Positions 25,002 through 33,300 of a stretch of DNA of 40,962 nt are shown piece after piece. The notes under the pieces are model-generated. The model searched no databases and was not told the DNA's origin. It worked only from the letters and a program-made list of their open reading frames with translations. Every line of letters starts with the position of its first letter. Positions within the stretch are counted from its first letter, which is position 1. The stretch is from CAYYMH01 sp964472785 (GTDB lineage: Bacteria > Zhuqueibacterota > Zhuqueibacteria > Thermofontimicrobiales > Thermofontimicrobiaceae): the NCBI GenBank assembly GCA_964472785.1, contig CAYYMH010000037.1, positions 1-40,962 on the forward strand, in the 5' to 3' direction. The position numbers and the translations under genes are program-made.

Positions 25002-25028
25002 GGCGTCGATCATTTTTTGGTCGACGCC
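25002..25028. other. Intercistronic hairpin
   Basis: GGCGTCGA (25002-25009) and TCGACGCC (25021-25028) form a perfect 8-bp stem with an 11-base T-rich loop. It lies between the two DUF1080 genes and is followed by a pyrimidine-rich stretch but no clean T tract. It could be a weak terminator or a transcript-stabilising structure that lowers or sets expression of the last gene. Confidence 0.5.
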
Positions 25029-25141
25029 ATACTTTTCTCTACTTTATGCAAACCACAGATTTCTCAAATACTAAAACTGTATCCAAACTGCTTGAGCAAA
25101 AATGCGAACTCATGATACAACAAATTAGGAGAAAACCAAAC

Positions 25142-25867
25142 ATGTCAAACAAATTGAATTTCGGGCTAATTGGTATTGTCGCAATGCTCACAATAATTTT
25201 TGCCTGCGAAAATAAATCCAATCAATACGCCAACATCGATCCGGAAAAGTTGGAAGCATTGAATGCCGAAGGTTTTATCCCGTTATTTAATGGAAAGGAT
25301 TTGTCCGGGTGGAAGGGGTTGGTTGGCAATCCGGTCACTCGCAAAAATCTATCACCTGATGAATTGAAAAAAGAGCAAGCAAAAGCGGATTCAATCATGC
25401 GCGCCCACTGGAAAGTTATCGACGGCGTGCTCGTTTTCGATGGAAAAGGAGAAAGTATCTGTACGGAAAAGGATTTTGCTGATTGTGAATTACTGGTTGA
25501 CTGGAAAATCCAAAAGGAAGGGGACAGTGGCATTTATCTGCGCGGAACCCCGCAGGTGCAAATCTGGGATCCCGAACAATGGGAAATCGGTTCCGGCGGA
25601 TTGTACAACAATCAGAAACATCCCAGCGAACCAATGAAAATAGCGGATAATCCGGTTGGACAGTGGAATACGTTAAAAATAAAAATGATCGGTGAGCGGG
25701 TGACAGTTCATTTGAATGGGGAATTAGTCGTTGATAACGTTGTGATGGAAAATTATTGGGAGCGTGATAAATCGATTTATCCGGAAGGACAGATCGAACT
25801 TCAGGCGCATCACACACCATTATATTTTAAAAATATATTTATTCGCAAGCTTGATACTGAAAATTAA
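25142..25867 (+). CDS. Second DUF1080 (3-keto-disaccharide hydrolase family) lipoprotein
   Basis: A 241-residue lipoprotein when begun at the ATG at 25142, which gives the signal peptide LIGIVAMLTIIFAC with an AGGAG site upstream. Open frame continues to 25046, but those 32 residues would precede the signal. The mature part shows FIPLFNGKDLSGWKGL, WKVIDGVLVFDGKGE, LLVDWKIQKEGDSGIYLRG, QVQIWDPEQWEIGSGGLYNN and the end IELQAHHTPLYFKNIFIRKL, the full DUF1080 pattern. An insertion, NLSPDELKKEQAKADSIMRA, near the start is absent from the first copy and common in longer members. It closes the rightward operon. Two different DUF1080 proteins may act on different linkages or steps. Confidence 0.87.
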   Translation: MSNKLNFGLIGIVAMLTIIFACENKSNQYANIDPEKLEALNAEGFIPLFNGKDLSGWKGLVGNPVTRKNLSPDELKKEQAKADSIMRAHWKVIDGVLVFDGKGESICTEKDFADCELLVDWKIQKEGDSGIYLRGTPQVQIWDPEQWEIGSGGLYNNQKHPSEPMKIADNPVGQWNTLKIKMIGERVTVHLNGELVVDNVVMENYWERDKSIYPEGQIELQAHHTPLYFKNIFIRKLDTEN

Positions 25868-25879
25868 CCAGGCACTTTT

Positions 25880-25925
25880 TCAATAATTTTCAAGTCAGGT
25901 CTTTTTTAAAAATTGAAAATCTATT
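25880..25925. terminator. Bidirectional terminator candidate between converging genes
   Basis: CAATAATTTTCAA (25880-25892) is inverted at 25912-25925 (TTGAAAATCTATTG), with T-rich and A-rich runs between. It sits in the 53-bp gap between the rightward DUF1080 gene and the leftward VTT gene and overlaps the latter's stop. The stem is AT-rich, so termination is uncertain. Confidence 0.35.
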
Positions 25926-26628
25926 GCTGCTCATTTTGCTCACACGACAATGAAGATTTGCTTTTCTTTTTTCTTCTATCAAAAAGCTTTTTCAGCGCTG
26001 GCAAATATGCAGCGACGAGTAGCAGAATAAATAATAACAGCAGCAGCGTGTTTGGAATTTTCAGTGCATGCCCCAATAACGCCAGCAGATAAAAACGGGG
26101 AGTTCGCGAAAGCAAGACGGCGAGGATGTATTTATAGATTGGATACTTTGCCAGTACGACCAAAAAGCGAAACGGATAAAAAGGAACCGGTGTAAAACCA
26201 GCGATCCACAGCGCCAGAAAGGGCGCTCGGTTGAATATATCCAGCAATTTTTTAACAAAACCACTGTAGCGGATTTTGCGAAACGTCTTAAAATCAGCAA
26301 CATAATTGAAAGCAGAATAATTAAGCAGTTCTGTGACCAATGTGCCGGAGACAGACACCAGCGTCACGGTGACCGGTGCATAAAATTTACTGAAGAATAA
26401 AAAAACAGGTTCGTGCGGTACAACCGCAATTAAAAATTGACAGGGAAAACTATATAAAAATAAAACCCACAAATTTTTACTCTGCCGAATCGCATCAACC
26501 GATATCCACAGCATTAAAAGTGCAGCAATTAAAACAACTTCCAGAACGAAAATAAACGTCTTCGTATTCGTCGGTTTAGTAGAAGAATTCGTTTCCAATC
26601 CGGATTCTTTAGCCCGTTGATGAACCAT
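25921..26628 (-). CDS. VTT/SNARE-associated-type integral membrane protein
   Basis: A 235-residue membrane protein. I start at the ATG at 26628, with AAGGA nine bases upstream; a TTG at 26661 overlaps the radical SAM stop but has no ribosome site. Hydrophobic segments include TFIFVLEVVLIAALLMLWI near the start and several more. The core APFLALWIAGFTPVPFYPFRFLVVLAKYPIYKYILAVLLSRTPRFYLLALLGHAL has the F/TP-x-P...R-x-P-R-F-Y-x-L pattern of the VTT (DedA-like) fold, whose members are thought to move or flip lipids. The C-terminus is Lys-rich. It is last in a three-gene operon with a phosphatidyltransferase, which supports a lipid-related job. No substrate is known. Confidence 0.72.
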   Translation of the reverse strand: MVHQRAKESGLETNSSTKPTNTKTFIFVLEVVLIAALLMLWISVDAIRQSKNLWVLFLYSFPCQFLIAVVPHEPVFLFFSKFYAPVTVTLVSVSGTLVTELLNYSAFNYVADFKTFRKIRYSGFVKKLLDIFNRAPFLALWIAGFTPVPFYPFRFLVVLAKYPIYKYILAVLLSRTPRFYLLALLGHALKIPNTLLLLLFILLLVAAYLPALKKLFDRRKKKSKSSLSCEQNEQQ

Positions 26629-26650
26629 TCGGTTGATTTCCTTCAGCAGA

Positions 26651-27628
26651 TCATCTGACAAAAGCAGATTTTAAATTATCTTTAATCATGTACTTGATCG
26701 GTTTCTCGCAATTTGATCGAATGCTTGTATTACAGGCAGTACAGGTATTTTGTTTAATAAATTTCTCTTTAATATCTTCTTTCTTTTCATATTTGGTCAG
26801 AAACAAACCGCAGGGAGAAAACCTGCCATCCGGATTGACGATGTAAAAGCGTTCACCAGCTTTGCAATTTGGGATACCGCCCTCTTTAAAAAATTCGATC
26901 ATTCGATGAAATGTATATTCGGACGCAAAAAAATTGTTGTGCTGATTTCGCATTTCTAATAGTCGATTCACAACTAACTTAAATTCTTCCAAATCGTTTT
27001 CATCAAGCATAAATTCCATATTTTTCGTCCGCAACCAGGTGTATGTGCTAAAATTGATTTGCACGCCCCACTCGTCTGATAGCTCGGCAATTTTGATCAA
27101 ATCCCGAAAATTTTCTTTTTGCACAACGCAACTCAGTGTGATGCAGCTACCATTTCCGGTATTTAATTCTTTGACTACTTTTTCTATTTTTCGAAACAAT
27201 CCCTTTGATCCTCTGAATTCATCGTGACGTTCGTCCGGATAATCCAATGACAGTGAAAATTGATCCACACCAGCGTCAACTAAAGACTGATAGCGCTTTG
27301 CATTCAACATAATTCCATTGGTTGTCACGACAATGTAAGGCGAGCGATTGGGCCTTTTCATGGCTTGAACAATTTCTTCCAGATCTTTCCGAATGAGTGG
27401 TTCTCCGCCGGATAGTTGGGCAACAACAGGTTGAATTTCATCACAGAGCTCGCCGAACCTTTCCGGACTGGCTTGTTGTTCATTTTTAATGAACCCACCC
27501 AAATGGCAGTGTTTACAGTTTGCGTTGCAACTATAGGTGACTTCAAACGAAACTGAAAGCGGCTTTTTAACGAAATAATTCCGAATGCCCCGTTTTGCAA
27601 GCGACAATGTTCGAAGCGCAGATCCCAT
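26651..27628 (-). CDS. Radical SAM protein with C-terminal SPASM-like cysteines
   Basis: A 325-residue radical SAM enzyme. The cluster motif C-x3-C-x2-C is in SFEVTYSCNANCKHCHLGG (about residues 25-43), followed by QLSGGEPLIRKDLEE (the GGEP loop for SAM) and VVTTNGIMLN. The C-terminal part has CKAGERFYIVNPDGRFSPCGLF and then CTACNTSIRSNC, resembling a SPASM/twitch auxiliary cluster region, so it may bind a second Fe-S cluster. Such enzymes modify peptides, proteins or lipids. No small precursor peptide gene was found nearby, and the neighbours (phosphatidyltransferase and VTT membrane protein) suggest a lipid or membrane-linked substrate. A GAGGGAG site supports the ATG. The reaction is unknown. 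Confidence 0.85.
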   Translation of the reverse strand: MGSALRTLSLAKRGIRNYFVKKPLSVSFEVTYSCNANCKHCHLGGFIKNEQQASPERFGELCDEIQPVVAQLSGGEPLIRKDLEEIVQAMKRPNRSPYIVVTTNGIMLNAKRYQSLVDAGVDQFSLSLDYPDERHDEFRGSKGLFRKIEKVVKELNTGNGSCITLSCVVQKENFRDLIKIAELSDEWGVQINFSTYTWLRTKNMEFMLDENDLEEFKLVVNRLLEMRNQHNNFFASEYTFHRMIEFFKEGGIPNCKAGERFYIVNPDGRFSPCGLFLTKYEKKEDIKEKFIKQNTCTACNTSIRSNCEKPIKYMIKDNLKSAFVR

Positions 27629-27646
27629 AATATGAACTCCCTCTTT

Positions 27647-28231
27647 TTATCTTGATTTTAGCTTATGCAGCCGATAGACTGAATACGATTTAACAGCAAT
27701 TAAACCAAAGGCATAAATGCTCACAAACGTTGCTAATTGTGGTAGAAATATCAACGTTAATGTGACCACACTTGAATTTGAAAATTTTCCCCCGGGACTA
27801 TAATTTAATTTATAAACAATCTTATCCACTTTGTAAAAATAGTTCGGTGAGATAATATCAAACTTCACAAATTGATAACTCAAATAGAAATCAATAAATG
27901 CATAGTCAATCAGATACAGCGACGCTGGTAAAAACAGGTGTGGTCTGAAATGCAAAAAAATCACATAGAAAAATAAAATTTCGAACCGGTCAGCAATAAT
28001 GTCAATCTCGGCGCCTAATATGGTTTCCTGCTTGAATTTTCGGGCGTAATATCCATCGATGAAATCGGCGATCCAGTGAAAGAAAAATCCGATGTAATTG
28101 TAAGTCGGATTATTTTTAATAATCGCGAGAATAAACAGTGTTAAAGACAGAATCAATCGAATCAGTGTAATGACATTCGGTTCACTATAGAAGCTGGTCG
28201 GTTGTAGTGGGCGAGCCAAATTTAATTTCAA
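27647..28231 (-). CDS. CDP-alcohol phosphatidyltransferase family protein
   Basis: A membrane enzyme of about 194 residues carrying the complete family motif D-x2-D-G-x2-A-R-x8-G-x3-D-x3-D, read in DFIDGYYARKFKQ and continuing to GAEIDIIADR. It transfers a phosphoalcohol from a CDP-activated donor to an alcohol acceptor. About six helices are visible, starting with NVITLIRLILSLTLFILAI. I place the start at the TTG at 28231 (GAGAG seven bases upstream), because an upstream TTG at 28321 lies within the -35 box of a near-consensus promoter and would not be transcribed from it. If another promoter is used, the protein could be 30 residues longer. It is the first gene of a lipid-type operon with radical SAM and VTT genes. 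Confidence 0.82.
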   Translation of the reverse strand: MKLNLARPLQPTSFYSEPNVITLIRLILSLTLFILAIIKNNPTYNYIGFFFHWIADFIDGYYARKFKQETILGAEIDIIADRFEILFFYVIFLHFRPHLFLPASLYLIDYAFIDFYLSYQFVKFDIISPNYFYKVDKIVYKLNYSPGGKFSNSSVVTLTLIFLPQLATFVSIYAFGLIAVKSYSVYRLHKLKSR

Positions 28232-28292
28232 TAACCTGCTCTCTTTCTTAAAAATTCGCTTTTCTACCTGATTCTGCTTTAAATATGACAAA

Positions 28293-28321
28293 AATGTACC
28301 AAACTTTAGTGATAATGTCAA
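28293..28321 (-). promoter_or_regulatory. Promoter of the phosphatidyltransferase-radical SAM-VTT operon
   Basis: On the minus strand TTGACA (28321-28316) and TACATT (28298-28293) are exactly 17 bases apart. Transcription would start near 28286, which decides that translation of the first gene begins inside the longer open frame, at or below 28286. Confidence 0.7.
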
Positions 28322-28633
28322 GAGATTTTTCAGGACAATTTTTTCAAATCAGATATGCACCACCCCGCAGGTAGAGTACATTAGAAATTATTCTTCCTTT
28401 ACTAATGATCACCGTTTACAATTAATTGTACTGAATCGTACAAAACAATCATCATTCTGCTTTTAGAGGTACAAATCAATATATTTTTCGCACACCCAAA
28501 ACATTGTCAATTCATTGTTATTATAAGAGTTCTGTTTGTGAATAACTTTTGGTCTGGGATTTGCGTTTCGAATCAGCGAAAATGGCAACATAAATCACTT
28601 TAAACTTATTAACCAAAATACGGAGAGAGCATC
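28322..28633. other. Intergenic region between divergent genes
   Basis: These 312 bases separate the leftward lipid operon from the rightward lipoprotein gene. I see no gene or RNA in it. It is AT-rich. The 3' end carries the ribosome site GGAGAG (28622-28627) of the lipoprotein gene, and I could not fix a convincing promoter for that gene. Confidence 0.5.
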
Positions 28634-29656
28634 ATGAAAAAGTATCTGTTTCCCTTGTTTTTAAGCGTCGCTGTGTTGACCATGCTTATTATTGGCGGTT
28701 GCTCAAAGAATTCACCGACTGATCCGGACAATACTGAAGTCGGCGAATTGGACAAAGCTTATGGCGGCTACACCACCGCGGACGAGCCTCCTGCTTTCGG
28801 TGATCCTGATATTGCCGAAGAATTCGGGGAAGACGAAGATGTGGATGATCCGGTCACCGATAATCCGAATTTTATGAATCTGGTGAATTCGGATAGCGTC
28901 AATGCTTATTTTATTCACATTACGTGGGGTTTATTGGAATTTGATTCCACAGCATCCGAAGTCGTCAACTGGGATGGTTCTGCCAGTGTTAACAAAGGCG
29001 TGCTCGGGATTATGCGAACGATTCGTTTTGAAAGAGGAGATCGCATCCTGTTGCCCCGGCCGGATTTAGCAACTTTGGAATGGACTTCAAATACGATAAT
29101 GCACCTGGACGGTATCAGTCTGGTTATTTTAGATGATGACAGCACTGACATTGAAGGAGAATTTACAATTTCAACGCCGCTTTACAATCGAACTTTTAGT
29201 TTCAGCGAACTCGATTCTCTGGAATTAGTCGAAACGGTATCGCCAAGCGGACATCAGGTATCCGTTGTGGCGCATAATAAGAAAGTCATTCCGTTTGGCG
29301 GCGGCTTTCTGCAAGGTCGCTGGATCAAAACCGGTGAAAACAGAGGTAAATTTCACGGGAAATGGATCAACCACTTGGGCACACACGCCGGTCATCTGCA
29401 AGGTATTTGGGGAATCAATAATCAGGGCATCAAAGTATTCCACGGCAAGTACATCCATTTCAACGGTGAGTTCGGGGGATTGATTTCCGGACTGTGGGGC
29501 TTTGCTGAAAACGATGAAAACATCGGCTGGTTAAGAGGTCGCTGGGTGAACCGCAGCCTGACAAAGATCGGTGAAATCCGGGGTCACTGGAAAACGCATC
29601 CGGACAATGACCGCCACGGTTTCTTTCACGGCAATTGGCGGCGAACGCGCCCGTAA
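28634..29656 (+). CDS. Lipoprotein with acidic linker and eight short G-x-W repeats
   Basis: A 340-residue lipoprotein (signal LFLSVAVLTMLIIGGC) of no recognised family. After the lipid Cys comes a PTDPDNTE stretch and a strongly acidic segment (FGDPDIAEEFGEDEDVDD), then a domain of about 140 residues rich in beta strands. The last ~120 residues are eight units of 14-17 residues, each opening with (L/F/I)-x-G-x-(W/Y): LQGRW, FHGKW, LQGIW, FHGKY, ISGLW, LRGRW, IRGHW, FHGNW. This regular pattern suggests a small beta-solenoid or MORN-like sheet exposed at the cell surface. It is a single-gene unit with its own terminator. Function unknown. Confidence 0.75.
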   Translation: MKKYLFPLFLSVAVLTMLIIGGCSKNSPTDPDNTEVGELDKAYGGYTTADEPPAFGDPDIAEEFGEDEDVDDPVTDNPNFMNLVNSDSVNAYFIHITWGLLEFDSTASEVVNWDGSASVNKGVLGIMRTIRFERGDRILLPRPDLATLEWTSNTIMHLDGISLVILDDDSTDIEGEFTISTPLYNRTFSFSELDSLELVETVSPSGHQVSVVAHNKKVIPFGGGFLQGRWIKTGENRGKFHGKWINHLGTHAGHLQGIWGINNQGIKVFHGKYIHFNGEFGGLISGLWGFAENDENIGWLRGRWVNRSLTKIGEIRGHWKTHPDNDRHGFFHGNWRRTRP

Positions 29657-29679
29657 AATTTCATCACGCCTCCCGAAAA

Positions 29680-29716
29680 AAGGGTCATTGCTCGGTTGAG
29701 TGATGACCCTTCTTTG
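29680..29716 (+). terminator. Terminator after the G-x-W lipoprotein gene
   Basis: AAGGGTCATTGCTC (29680-29693) pairs with GAGTGATGACCCTT (29698-29711), with two imperfect pairs and a GGTT loop, followed by CTTTG. The stem is 14 bp long and lies 23 bases past the stop codon. Confidence 0.7.
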
Positions 29717-30385
29717 ATTGGTTGCTTATGAAATAATACTTGCCAATTCACCTGCTTCTCAATAATATATTATCAACTGATTTGAGTTATCTTAAAATTT
29801 TATGTTGTAGTAAATCTGCAAATATAAAAAGAGGGAATTCATCAGTAAAATAAATCAGGCTTAAATCTATCGGTCGTAATGAAAACTTTTGAAATGTAAA
29901 ATCAAATTTGGATTATAATTTTGCAAATGAAACTGTTTTTCAGATCGAAATTATAAACCTTTCAAAAAATAATCTTATCATCTGTAGGTCTATATAAATG
30001 AGAAATTCTATAATAAAAGTCAGTTGCCATTTAAATAAAAAACGAGTTGATAAAACAATCATTCGTAAATATATTACAACCTAAATTTCTAAACTGAGTT
30101 TATTACTTCAAATGTTAAATTGTTGATTTTCTAAATGAATGGAGTGCAATGCCTTTATGCATTGCAAAATGAATCGCATAAAGGCGATTCACTCCATAGT
30201 AAATAACAAATTGAAGCGAAGTGAAATTTTTCATTTTAGAATTTTAGGTACAAAATAAATTTGAATAAATCAAGAAGTTTCTACGGATGTGATTTTATCG
30301 AATCTTAATTGCGGCTTACTTCAAAAATAAAGTAATTTTGAAAAAAATAACACCGTTTCAGTCATCAACGAAAAAACACCCAACA
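29717..30385. other. Long AT-rich intergenic region
   Basis: About 670 bases without a credible gene lie between two converging genes. The one organised part is the twin-hairpin repeat at 30140-30198, whose flanks show weaker inverted similarity (AAATTGTT at 30113-30122 side against AACAAATT at 30207-30214). The rest is AT-rich with no hairpin terminator visible for the large metallophosphatase gene. Confidence 0.55.
30140..30198. repeat. Twin-hairpin palindromic repeat with complementary loops
   Basis: ATGGAGTG (30140-30147) pairs with CACTCCAT (30191-30198) and encloses two perfect hairpins. The first is GCAATGC-CTTTAT-GCATTGC (30147-30166), the second GAATCGC-ATAAAG-GCGATTC (30172-30191). 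The two loops, CTTTAT and ATAAAG, are exact reverse complements, and the complementarity extends to ten bases (30152-30161 with 30177-30186). It has the build of a dispersed palindromic repeat or MITE-like element. Confidence 0.7.
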
Positions 30386-33300
30386 TCATCTGATCAATAA
30401 AATTTTTCTGGTCTGAACGTACGACCCAACTTTAAGCCGATACAGGTATATTCCACTTGGCAATCCGGCTGCATCGAATGTTAGCTGATGCACGCCTGCG
30501 CTGCGATGTTCATTTAGCAATGTAGCCACCTGTTGTCCGAGCATATTAAAAATATCCAGTTTCACTTTTGACGAATAGGGAAGAGCGAACCGGATGGTCG
30601 TGGTCGGATTGAACGGGTTCGGATAATTTTGATATAGCTGAATTGTTTCCGGCAGCACAGAATCGTCAGTTTTTGAGACGACCGCAGCCCTGTGTTCGTA
30701 CCAGGCAAAATAACGCAACTCCACCGAAGTGGATGGATTTTGACCTGTGTAGGCAACCAGCGGATCAGACGGTACAACCTCTGCGACATACTTGGTCATT
30801 CCGAAATTGTAAAGGACGATATAAAAGCTTTCAACATCAACAAGTCCGGGAGAATTTCTCGGTATAAGCATTTCAACAAATCCCATTGACTGTTGATGAG
30901 CGAATTGTCCGCCGGGCGGCATATTGCCTTGACCACCGGACTGGCGCACCCAACTGCTCCTGGTCCAAATGTAATACTGCGGCGAGGTTCCTGACCAGCC
31001 CCCCATTTCATTGTGATAAGCAAAAATTGCAATTTCAGGCCGGTGCTGGGGAACTGTTGTAACGGAGGCTCCCCAGGGATTTGTTGCGCCACCTGAATTG
31101 GGAACATTATCAGTATCGATGTAAATGCCAAAGTGGATGCGCTCATTAACCGCATTGGTGCGATAGCCGAGATATAAATTTTTCTCATCCATGTGTACCA
31201 ACAGGGAGTCGATTTTGTACTGGGTGTTGTTTTGAGAGGTATTGGTGGCAACTGCAACCGGCTCGATTTCCAGCGCTTTCCAATCTGCCGGATCACCATC
31301 GATTAGGATCGGATTTTCTTCGACGGTTGTTGTGTCGGGCTCATTGTACCAGTAAAAGTCAGTTAACAGCGTGGTTTGAGTCGAGGTGTTCTCTTCGGTG
31401 AACCGGATCTGATCGTCGTTTGGTAAAACTGCCGAAACGCCAGCTCCATTGGTGCTGCCCACATTGAAAAGTTTGACATGAAAATGTTCCACAGCGTTAA
31501 ATCCAGGCGCATCGCGGGGTATGGCAATTTCGAAGAATCGGTTATCCCGATCGATCTCGAAAAGACCGCCTTCAGGCAAACGCGCTACGCCGCCAACTGC
31601 GGTGATCCATGTTTGATCTCCCGCATCCCAATAATAATAACTGGGACTGACACCGCTCCAGCTATCGTAGCTATTATGATAGGCGTAGATTTGAATTTCT
31701 GGCAAATGTTGATTCACCGCAGCCACGCCTTTACCCCAGCAGTCAGTATTTCCGCCCGAACCGACTTTATTGTCGGTATCAATATAAAGCCCATAGGATA
31801 CTGCTTTGTTAGTCGCTGGCGCATCGAATCCGAAATAATAAAAATCATCATCATGGTGCACATACAGACGATGCAGTCTAAACTCGGGATCGGTCATCAG
31901 GTTTTCCTGATCGGTAACCGGTTCAATGACATGACTTCCCCAGTCGATATCTCTTCCATCAACCTGAAAATTCTCATATATATCAGCTACCGTTCCATTC
32001 GCCCGAACCATTTCAACACGCAAGCGCTTTCCTTTGACGTAAACTTTCAGGAAATGATTTGATTTTTCCACATACGCGGACCATGGATTGGTGCCCGGCG
32101 TGAAGTCTTTGAGCCAGATGCTCAACCCCCCGGTTACGAAGTGCGGTTTGCCATTGACGATGCTGCGTTCGTAAAAATGGTTGTGACCGCTGAATGTGAC
32201 AGCGACACCGTACTGTTCGAACAGTGGCAGCAAGCGTTGACGAACCAAGGTATTAGGCCCATGATAACCAAGACTTGCATACGGCCCATAATGCAACACC
32301 ACAATAATGTGATCGATAACATTCCGGTCGATCTGCTGTAATTCATTAACCAGCCAGTTGTATTGGTTGCTGCCCTCGTCATAGTCTCGAAACATATCCA
32401 ATCCCATAAAATAAATATTGTTATAACTAAAGCTGTACCAATGGTTCTCATTATCAGGATTGGAATCGTTATTCGGCGGAAGTGTAAAAAACTTTCCCAA
32501 ATTTGGCGAGTCCGATTCATGGTTACCATACACCGGCATGATCGGGAGTTTTGGACTCAATTCTTTGAAAGTTTCCAGGAAAGTGAACCACTCGCTTAAT
32601 TTGGTCCCATCGACAACCAAGTCTCCAACGTGCAACATAAATTCTGCTTCTTGCGCCGCCATCGTGCCAACAATGGGTTGATAGACTTCCAATTGATTGT
32701 CACCACCGACGATGAACATAAATTCATCATCATACGCTGCTGTTTTAAATTGGTAAATCTCTCCGGTCGTATCGTTTTCAGTTACAATTTGGTACAGATA
32801 GCTGGTGTTTTCCGTCAATCCGGAAAGCCGGGCGATATTAGCCAGACTGTCATTTTCTGTGACCAACCCTTTAAACTCAGTAACGAAATGCGTGTTTTCG
32901 CTGACGTCGTTTACACCATAACGCAAATAGCTGTTGCCGGCTATTTCGCTGATCCAGGTAATAGCGACACAGTGTTGAGGTTGGTCATTGTAAAAAGTTA
33001 ACACCGGAGGCGTATTTTTAATTTCAATCGGTGAATGAATATCTGCCCAACTGGCGACGACATCCTGTAAAAGCAAGTCAGTATCACTGACTGTAACATT
33101 ACGATTGGGAATTTCTTCCCCATTGGTGTCTTTTTCCACAGAGCTCCAACTTCCCCGGCTATATTTGTACTCGTAATTGGAATTTTTAAGAAGCTGCAAA
33201 GAAAACCGCCATTCATGTTGACCAACCTTGACCATAGGCTGTGCTCCCGGGTCCCATCCATTGAAATTACCTGCTAAATAGACAAGATCATTTGATGGTG

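Noticed and set aside
28504..28527. TTGTCA and TATAAG boxes as a promoter of the G-x-W lipoprotein
   Set aside because: The spacing is only about 12 bases, too short for a sigma70-type promoter.
31478..32062. A 194-codon open frame on the plus strand inside the metallophosphatase gene
   Set aside because: It lies fully opposite recognisable domains of the large secreted protein and has the composition of a shadow frame.
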